Assembly (NCBI RefSeq): GCF_914767665.1
Contig: NC_059505.1
Span: 38,623,506-38,687,505, forward strand
Reading direction: 5' to 3'
DNA: 64,000 bases
DNA from: Harmonia axyridis
Taxonomy: Eukaryota > Arthropoda > Insecta > Coleoptera > Coccinellidae
In this document: one piece after another, positions 55,708 to 64,000 of the stretch
How positions within the stretch are numbered: position 1 is the first letter of the stretch
Layout of the letters: each line of letters starts with the position of its first letter
Program-made: the position numbers and the translations under genes
Notes under the pieces: model-generated
What the model was told of the DNA's origin: nothing
The model's input: the letters and a program-made list of their open reading frames with translations, nothing else
Database searches by the model: none

Positions 55708-56595
55708 AAAGGTGTTTTTTTAGAGCTATAGAACTTTAAATTGCAATGAAACAACGATGGATTATTCGATTGACATGAATTTTATTTGCAAGATAATCTT
55801 GTGGCATTACATTTTAAATATGATTCCTGGCATATGACCGCCACGGCTGGCTCGGATGTAGTCCAATCTGGACGTCCAATTTTCGATGACTTTTTTCCAA
55901 CATTTGTGGCCGTATATCGGCAATAACACGGCGACTGTTGTCTTCCAAATGGTCAAGGGTTTGTGGCTTATCCGCATAGACCAATGACTTTACATAGCCC
56001 CACAGAAAGTAGTCTAGCGGTGTTAAATCACAAGATCTTGGAGGCCAATTCACAGGTCCACAACGTGAAATTAGGCGGTCACCAAACGGTCTTTCAATAA
56101 ATCGATTGTGGCACGAGCTGTGTGAAATGTTGCGCCGTCTTGTTGGAACCACAGCCCCTGGACATCATGGTTGTTCAATTCAGGAATGAAAAAGTTAGTA
56201 ATCATGGCTCTATACCGATCACCATTGGCTGTAACGTTCCGGCCATCATCGTTTTTGAAGAAGTACGGACCATTGATTCCACCAGCCCATAAAGCGCACC
56301 AAACAGTCAGTTTTTCTGGATGTAACGGTGTTTCGACATACACTTGAGGATTAGCTTCACTCCTAATGCGGCAGTTTTGTTTGTTGACGTAGCCATTCAA
56401 CCAGAAGTGCGCTTCATCGCTAAACAAAATTCGCTTATGAAAATCGGGAACAACGGCAATCTCATTTTGTGCCCATTCGACGAATCTACGCCTTACTTGA
56501 TGATCGTGAGTCTATTCATGATGAGCTTTTAAATTAGTCGCTATCTTGAACAGTGATGCCAACTTAAAGTTATATACCTCGAAAAAAACACCCGT
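55708..56595 (-). mobile_element. DD41D mariner-like element, copy 6
   Basis: Flanked by TA (55706-55707 and 56596-56597). Unlike the other copies it lacks the helix-turn-helix start but keeps the block just before the catalytic core (RRRFVEWAQNEIAVVPDFHK, then RILFSDEAHFWLNG). The catalytic region is nearly complete (LTVWCALWAGGINGPYFF, WFQQDGATFHTA, SCDLTPLDYFLWGYV) apart from a frameshift near 56085. I count 41 residues between the second and third Asp in the family. Confidence 0.9.
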
Positions 56596-57567
56596 TACGT
56601 TGCATGTTTTGTGATTAGTTCAGCTAAGGCACAGTTTGTGTCGGTGTTTTTTTTGACAATGATATCGCTTTTTTCATCGGGCCATCTTCAGTTTTATTTA
56701 TTTCACATATCCCAATGGGATATTGTATAGCAAAAATTATCATCTCATCGAAAAAGCCTAGGCAATTAGACACAACAATCGGTTTGAGTAGCCTATTCGA
56801 GCCTGCAAAGATCACAACAGGTTGTATAACGAAACAAATAGGAAATTTATTTTGGAATAAATGCTGCAAAAAGGAGTGCTGCATTTGAATTTCATCATAT
56901 AGATCGCAGCATAAAATATTCAAATGCATCTATATGAAAATGTAGTTATCAATAAAAGTGAATACTGTTTCCTGGTCATTGCCCTGGTCTGTTACGTTAG
57001 CCGGAATATTTTGGATTGCATACACAACGGACACTACTTTCATTTAATTAAACGATCTGTATAATACAGCAATATATTGGTTACAGAATGATATTTATCA
57101 TACTGTTCTAGTTTACAAGAATATTTTTGAATTGGGAGTGCTGAACATTTGACAAGTAAAAACTACGTCATTACTAAAAATAGAAATATACTCGCTTCAA
57201 CAACGAACAGAAAATTTTTCAGTCACACCCACCTCACAAAACTAAAGATTTTTTGGGTAGGGGTCCTGTCTTCAAAACTTGTTTGCATTCAGTTAATTCT
57301 CACTTTTTGAAAGATGACCCAAAGGCTTCTTAAGTTGTTGTTGTTCCGAAAAAATTGCAAATAATAATAAACGCCTTTATTGGATAGATGCATTCTATAC
57401 TCAGGGGCGAAGTCTAGCAATGCTATTCAACTTAATCCCCCGAATAGAGCAAAACACAATAACATGATTTTCATCATCATCATTTATACAATTTGTCATA
57501 GGGATTCTGTGAGAGACAGCCATTCTAGAAAATTATATACAGGTCATAGTAGAAATTAACAGGAATA
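56596..57567. other. Spacer, nothing recognised
   Basis: A minus-strand 101-codon frame (56624-56929) has no recognisable features. No repeat was identified. Confidence 0.35.
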
Positions 57568-58330
57568 TGACAGGATGATAGTTTGAGCCCCATCCTATTA
57601 GTGAAAGAGAGGCAAGGTGCATACAGAATGGGATCGAGAGCAATGAAAAAAAAATACTGTGCTATGCAGATGACGCAATATTGTTGGCAGAGAGTGAGGA
57701 TTATTTACGAAGAATGCTCTACAAATTTTATACAACAGAAGAGAAATACAATATCTGTGGAAAAAAACGGAATCAATGGTCATATGCTGAAAGTCAATAA
57801 AATGTAAACCCAAACCCAATACTCAAAGTTCAATTATTTGGGTGTAGAAATAACTAGTTACAGACAACTTCTCAGAGAAACTCGAATGCAAACTAAGGAA
57901 GCTTCAAGAATTGCCGGATATCTGAGAGACATAGACTGGAGGAACGACTGTATGACCACTGAGAGTAAAGTCAGTGTATATTAGTTAGTGCTGAGATCTG
58001 TACTAATATATGCTGTAGAAAAAAGAGCAAAAACGTTGAAAACAATAGCATCAGCGGAACAACCGAAATGAAGATCCGGAAATCCAATGAGGGAGTGACA
58101 CTAAGAAATCAAATAAGGATCGAGACCATAAGAGAATGACTCCAGATACAGGATGTGGTGCAGTTTGGCAGAACGAGGAGACAATGTTGGAGATACCACG
58201 TGGACAGAATTAGTGAGAGCAGATGGGCAAAATGAGCTAAAGACCAAATACCCAGATCACTTAAAAGATGGTATGGAAGCTGGTCAACCGCTTCACAACT
58301 AAGAATGAACACATAAACAAAGTTGAAAGG
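57568..58330 (+). mobile_element. Non-LTR reverse transcriptase fragment
   Basis: With frameshifts allowed, the plus strand reads the RT active-site box YADD within LCYADDAILLAESEDYLRRM (57660-57720), then LYKFYTTEEKYNI. QFNYLGVEITS and RIAGYLRDIDWRNDCMTTES follow, and VVQFGRTRRQCWRYHVDRIS lies near 58155-58215. These are the palm, thumb and C-terminal parts of a LINE ORF2. Several stops make it inactive. It may belong to the same family as the fragment at 41073-41609. Confidence 0.75.
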
Positions 58331-59534
58331 CAAATAATAAAAAAAGACTGTGTGTGTCTTATAAACAAGATGAACAACTTGTTGAGGACGTAAAAGTTTT
58401 TTTACTCTGTTTTCATGTTCAATCCCTATGTCACTCTGTCCATATAATTAATTAAAACTTCACTAATAAACGAAGTATCAACAAAATACAACCACGGCAC
58501 GACATCACCCCACTCATTATACCATAACAATGAATCAAACCTATCCATTGTTAAATCTATATTACCTACCCCGAATACTTTCCGCCCAATCTCATTCAAC
58601 GCTTACAACAACGCTGCAAAGCGTACAGCAGCGTTTACCATCGCCCATTAAAAAGTCACCGGAAGTGAAGAGGGTAATGGACAGCAATTACAGGCTGCAT
58701 ATTTCATGGCCATCCGCGGGAACAAAAGATAACCCCGCAAAACAGTAAGCAACATCAGCAATTCCGTATGGCGTCCAGATTATAAATCAGGGTATGCTAG
58801 CAGAGAATTACGGCGTAACAAGAGGACTTTTGGGATCACTTGGCGGTACGCTAGAGGTCTGTATCATAAATAAACCGCCTCCCTGCGTGACGTGGAAACG
58901 TGCATTTGCCGGGAGGGCAGCAACGGCGAAAAGTTTTAATCCGACCCTTTTTTTCGCCGTTTCGATTCAATTCATTAAACTGTTGCGAGGATATGGCCAA
59001 CTTGACGATTTGTTGTTTCTTTTCTGCACGACCCGAAACGTCTGTTCGGACTTGTTTGTCGGGTCGGTTCGATACTGGGGTTGGGATAAAGGTGGATGCA
59101 CATTGTCGTGCGTGTTTCGGTCCAGACACGTATCACACTTGTTTTTTTTTTAATTAGTTCCTCGGACGTTGTTTAGGAGCTTTGAAGTAACGTGCACAAA
59201 TACAATTCATAGGGCAGCAATTCTTTTCTGATGAACAGTGAAACTACTAGTAAAATAGATCACCTAGACTTGTAAGACACTGCTCTGGGGTCTATCCACC
59301 TCTGAAGCATCTCGTCATTCAGTTCCACAGATCTAATGAATTTCATTCTCTGTAGTGGTTTCAATAAGATTACTCCCTCACTTCTTCAAGTTTCTCGTGA
59401 AAAATATTTTTACGTTGACTTGTATTAGTGATACATTCTATGACCAGATTGACAGGATTTTCTTCCTCCTGATAAAGCGCAATAAATAAGGAAAGCAGTG
59501 AGGGGATGCATCATGTTCTAAATATTATTCGAGT
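58331..59534. other. Less AT-rich spacer, no recognised gene
   Basis: The segment 58500-59150 has higher GC and open frames on both strands (for example 58794-59153), but no motif, splice pattern or family I recognise. Confidence 0.35.
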
Positions 59535-60010
59535 TGGAGCAGTTGCGACTCAGTTAGCCATCTGGGAACTGCGACCACATAGATCTCTTGTTCTCAACCC
59601 TAGCCATTCATATTAACCCAAGGAAGCCGTTGAAACCGCCTTATGAGTTTTGGCTTACCCCGTGAGTGTCCAGGACTGATTTATATGAGTGGTTCTTAGG
59701 CTAGTCAATCTCCAACATTTGCATATTATGTGTTCATAGAGCCCACAAGTGTGGTCTTCTGACTTTCTCATGCGGTATAAAAGAAACTTGTACCGACAGT
59801 GGCTTGCAAACAGTATCCACCATCACCCGAATCTCAGCTCATTGCAGCTTCAAGAGTGTTTCTCCAGAGGATTATTCTATTGTCCAACTCCCATTGTTGG
59901 ACCACTGCCTTATATTGGTCTTCTCCGAGCCCAAAAGAAGGCCCAGGGCCAACAGGTGTTAACCTTGATACTTTTTTCTCTAGTTCATCGGTTCTTCCAT
60001 TTTCTTCAAT
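59535..60010 (-). mobile_element. Decayed LINE 3' region, copy 1
   Basis: The minus strand aligns base by base with the retrotransposon end at 63515-64000. Shared landmarks are 'ctgggaactgcgacca' / 'ccgggaactgcgactat', 'cttgtaccgacagtg' and 'caactccca'. It is heavily mutated, and only fragments of the CRLCGSE-type zinc motif region can be read. Confidence 0.7.
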
Positions 60011-61744
60011 AACACAATGCCCCAGTACCTATAGTAAAGTAACTTGCCTTTGGGCAATTGGCTTATGGTATTAAGCCCCTTTGAGGTACCAATTTAGACA
60101 CTTTTGAGCGCACGTATGGTCAGTTAGTGCCTCGATTTGTAAAAAAGAAGGCTTCAGATAACCTCAGTTCAGAAAATGCTTCAGCTCTATCTTGCTGGAA
60201 CCAGAAAGTGTCTGGATTATTGAATTTCTCAAATTTTCCGGCAATGCATAGAACTGGTCGGAGTTCACTGTAATTCTTCCAGAAAGTAAGGCCCAGTGAG
60301 TCGAAACATCATGGTGAAGCTATAAAGGGTTGTGAGTTTTTCTGTAACTGCAATCTTGGAGACATTTCCTTGGCCACCATGATCTTTCATGGGTAACAAC
60401 TTGAGGTCAATATGAAAAATCTGTCACATTATATTGCCTTAAATCTGAAAAACAAAAGCATGTTACTGTGGAGAACTTTGTGGAGATTGCCCGATGGACG
60501 CATTCATTGTAGCAAGGTTTTTGTGACTTCTGTATGTCAGTTTCCATAATGAAATGTGTGAGCTATTCGTGGCGCAGCCTATATAGTGAATTGCGAAAAA
60601 TTATAATATATAAGTTACCGGAAAATGTGCATTAGGGAGAATGAATTTTCTCAGATTGGTAAAGACACAGGAAAAACTTAATCAAAAAGTATATAAGAAA
60701 AAGAACGGGATGCAATGATATTTGACGTTTCACCATTTTCTACCAAACCACTGCTGAACAAAATGTGTTTTATAATAATGCTTTCATGGCTGTAATGTTC
60801 AACAAACTTGGAAAATCTGTATTCTTAGGGACGATAGCGTCAATACAAAAGAGGATATAAGAATGATTGATATAGCTTGTTACAACAGTACCAAGGGGAT
60901 TCCTAGATGAATGCTTACCTCCCTCTTCCTTAGATTCTGATCTGAACGTTTTTGCTCGATAATGTGGACCGACCTTTACTCATACCAGTCTGTGAGCTAT
61001 GCTTTCAAAGGTCCGACCACAGAAGCTCGAGGATTTGAAAGGGACAGCTGATGTTTAGTCCGGAATAAATCCGTTTATCTGATGTGAGCTTTTTTTTCAT
61101 TGAAGGATAGCGCAAAGAGAATTTGATGATATTAGAGGTTGAAACCTTTCAAAGTGAGATATTGCAAAGGGAAATAGATGAGAGATTGAGCTGGCAGTTG
61201 TTTATAATTATTGTAATAACAGTCAATTCATGAAAATTATTTGTTAATCACTTGAGACTCCGAGGTTCTCTGATCAGGAAAATTGAATTTTGAATGACGA
61301 AAGAATACTGGCGACTAGACATCATTTTGTCCATTAACAGTTTTGGGTTTTTCAATTAAATATTTGAGAAAGCAACACAGTGTACGTTTGAACGAAGTTC
61401 AGAAATTGTTGAATTGGTTAATTAAAATCAGTGCTTATTTTTAAAAACTGAGAGGAATTCAAGAAGAAATCATGGATTTTTTTGAACTATACGGTACTGA
61501 TGAGGAAAAATTGTATAAATAAATATAAAAATTAAGAAACGGACGTGTCTGTCTTTATGTTGATTCATTTAATCGATTTGTTAACCGTTTACTCAATTTG
61601 TACAGTTTTACTTATTTGGAATTTTCTTTTGGATAGTTATTAATTTTGTCATTTTTAGAATTGGAATTATCTTTCAAGACAAAAATAAACTAATTATATT
61701 ATAAAGATATATTATTGTATTACGTATGCGCTCAGAAGTGTCTT
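60011..61744. other. Spacer, nothing recognised
   Basis: No credible coding region, RNA or repeat. Base composition is ordinary for the window. Confidence 0.4.
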
Positions 61745-62515
61745 AGAATGTACCTTAAGGGGGCGCACGTCTACATCACCACGTACAACCAGGCCACGCT
61801 GAGATCCCTGTAATCGTACTGCCAGGAGTCTCTGTTGACCTGGGAGTGCCGTAACACCATAAAGCAACTAACCAGAGACAATAAAGTGACTCTACTATGG
61901 GTACCAGGGCACTTTGGTGTTGAAGGAAATGAAAAAGCCGATAAACTTGCAAAAAGTGCAACAATGTTAACACCTGCTGGACCTGAGGCTTTCTGTGAGC
62001 TAGGAAAAGACCAATATAAGACAGAAGTCTAGCAATGGGAGTTGAATAACAGGATAACCCACTGAACAAACACTCCTGGACTTACTCAGGCCAAGAAATT
62101 CGTGATGATCTGACCTACCTACGCCAGAAAGCTCTTGAAGCTGTCACGAGCCGAGCTTCGGGTAATGGTGGGACTGCTGACGGTGCACTCTCGGTACAAA
62201 AATCATTTGTACCGTATGGGAAATTCAGCAGATGATATTTGCAGGCTCTGTGGATCAGAAGCAGAAACAGCCGAACATATGATATGCAAGTGTCCAGAGC
62301 TGGCTGGCTTAAGATCCATTCATATGGGGCAGCCGATTCTGGATACCCATGAGGTGATGGCCAAGGCCTCTAAAGAGGTTGTCAGTTTCCTCAACGTCAT
62401 TGACGACCTCCTTGGGTTTCCATGAATGGGTAGGGTAGCGAACAGAAGATCTACATGGTCGTAGTTCCCGGAAGGCTTAACGAGCCACAACGACCCCAGT
62501 TCAAATAATCATAAT
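61745..62515 (+). mobile_element. LINE fragment: RNase H and zinc motif
   Basis: The plus strand reads ITTYNQATL, LTRDNKVTLLWVPGHFGVEG and NEKADKLAKSA, the C-terminal half of a retroelement RNase H domain. After a frame break come ELRVMVGLLTVHSRYKNHLY and the zinc-knuckle-like CRLCGSEAETAEHMICKCPE. It ends at GFP-stop (62425) and a short 3' region. This order is typical of the ORF2 end of I/jockey-type LINEs with RNase H. An early stop and a frameshift inactivate it. Confidence 0.8.
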
Positions 62516-63514
62516 ATTATTGTGAAGGAAATGGACACAAAGTTGTCAATTTTTTGATATTTATATTGAATTATCTTGAACAGGTAGACTAAATAAACTT
62601 TAACGAAATCAGAGAGTTTATTCTGCATTTGAAGTTCTTTGAAACCTACAATTCCACAGACGGGTTCTTAGCTAGATAGCGGGTTCTTTAAGACTCCAAT
62701 TGACTAAAAAACTCGCTGATTTCAATCAATGAGTTGTATGGTGGCCCCCAAAAATTAAAATCTGTTTTATAACGAATTCAACAATGTTATTTGTAGTACC
62801 ATATCGGGTAACGAAGTGGAAGATACATTCCACGAAATGTCCACCGCTGCAGTTTCAGCTAATTTGATTACCTTTGTCGACCGGCCGATCTGCAGTACAA
62901 AGAAAAAACTGCCGACCGCATCAAAATGAATCTGAAAAGCGCTCCATAACGATATTATCGCGAAATTCACTATAAAAACCCACAAAATCGCAACATGGCG
63001 TGTTTACCCTTCACGTTTTCAAAAACACTCAGTTCCAATCTGTTTTAGGACAGTCGAAGCCGACCGCCATATTTTCCCGAAAAAAAAACGCTCAATCCGG
63101 CTGATTACCGTTGAAAATCAAATGAACCGCACACAGGGACGGTTTTAGCGTTGTTATCGGGCCGTTCTTTTGGCGGGGAAATTTGAATATCAAAGGGTAT
63201 TAATGAATTTGAATATATATACTGAAAGCCGACGCTTTTCGAATGGTAAAAAGCTTGTACGGGTTCGATTGTTGTGCGTCGAGTGTAAGCTTTATTTGTG
63301 GTGGCGGCGATCGCTAGATTAAACGGGCATTTTTTCGATATTATTGCGATATTCGTTTCCCAGCTCATAATGAGGGAACTGGTGAAAATTATTCATTCGC
63401 TATATGCCCCAGGAAAGAATGTTGAACTGAACCATTAGGTATACTACTTTGCTTCCGCCGTTTTGCATTAAATGGCTTTAGCGGTATTATTATCATTATT
63501 ATTTGAACTGAGGT
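62516..63514. other. Spacer between inverted LINE ends
   Basis: It lies between two oppositely oriented copies of the same LINE end. The part 62800-63370 is less AT-rich and non-repetitive, but no gene could be supported. Confidence 0.35.
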
Positions 63515-64000
63515 CGTTTTGCTTCGGTAAGCCTTCCGGGAACTGCGACTATGCAGATCTTTTGTTCTCTACCCTACTCATTCATAGAAAACCAGGGAGG
63601 TCGTCAATGACGTTAATAAAACTGACAACCTCCTTAGGGGCCTTGGCCGTTACCTCTCTGGTATCCAGGACCGGCTTACCCATGTGAGGGGATTTTAGGC
63701 CAGTCAGCTCTGGACACTTGCGTACCAAGTGTTCGGCTGTTTCTACTTCCGACCCACAGAGCCTGCAAATCTCGTCTGCTGACTTTCCCATACGGTACAA
63801 ATGATGTTTGTACCGACAGTGCCCCGTCAGCAGTCCCACCATCACCCGAAGTTCGGCTCGCGACAGCTTCTGGAGCTTTTTGGCGTAAGTAGGTGAAACC
63901 TACGAATTTCTCTGCCTGGACAAGTCTAGGAGTGTTAGTCCAGTGGATTGTCCTGCTGTTCAACTCCCATAGCTAGACCGCAGCTTTATATTGGTCTTTT
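63515..64000 (-). mobile_element. LINE 3' region, copy 3, runs off the window
   Basis: The minus strand reads MMVGLLTGHCRYKHHLYRMG, then CRLCGSEVETAEHLVRKCPE and KEVVSFINVIDDLPGFL-stop (63582-63845). This is the same C-terminus as the element at 61745-62515, in opposite orientation. A frameshift near 63850 separates it from the upstream part (63850-64000), which continues beyond the right edge. Confidence 0.8.

Noticed and set aside
58794..59153. 119-codon frame with a GC-rich sequence
   Set aside because: Long frames exist on both strands at the same place, as expected from higher GC. No domain, signal or splice pattern supports a gene.
1..64000. CRISPR arrays, bacterial operons or phage genes
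   Set aside because: No regularly spaced direct repeats and no prokaryotic gene layout. Introns, polyadenylation signals and insect-type transposons show a eukaryotic nuclear sequence.

Overview
The window looks like a piece of an insect nuclear genome, most plausibly a beetle. It is AT-rich, has short introns with GT..AG borders, has no operons or ribosome-binding sites, and is crowded with Tc1/mariner, hAT and non-LTR elements. The species cannot be named from sequence alone.

The left half (about 1.3-31.7 kb) is a UDP-glycosyltransferase (UGT) cluster. I can join exons into six complete genes, called A-F here. A (2555-4443), B (9658-13185), C (16403-20086), D (21257-23328) and E (24391-26539) lie on the minus strand in a tandem head-to-tail array. 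F (28332-31724) lies on the plus strand and diverges from E. Every splice junction used has GT..AG borders and keeps the frame, giving predicted proteins of 504-512 residues with signal peptide, UGT signature, C-terminal membrane anchor and lysine-rich ER-retention tail. Two further UGT first exons, at 1301-1538 and 7707-7944, have no exons of their own in the window and may be alternative first exons or relics. UGTs conjugate sugars to small lipophilic molecules in the ER lumen, so the cluster is probably a detoxification or metabolite-conjugation locus. Genes B, C and F each carry a DNA transposon in intron 1. C, D and E share a paired inverted GATA-like motif about 100 bp upstream of the start codon.

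The right half (32-64 kb) is mostly mobile DNA. It holds copies of one short mariner-like family with DD41D spacing (six in the whole window), two copies of a DD34D mariner, three copies of a decayed Tc1-like family, a hAT element with a readable 8-bp target duplication, several non-LTR retrotransposon fragments, and a 1.2 kb near-perfect inverted-repeat element. The only host-type gene I found there is a two-exon secreted Kunitz-type protease inhibitor at 34538-34940 (minus). A tRNA-like sequence with intact pol III box motifs lies at about 52.55 kb. Stretches with no recognised content are listed as such.

I found no clear new multi-gene system. The best leads are the possible alternative first exon, the shared GATA-pair promoter motif, an intron better conserved than its exon between D and E, the Kunitz gene, the mobilised deletion derivatives of the DD41D family, a micro-inversion in a Tc1 transposase, and the long inverted-repeat element.
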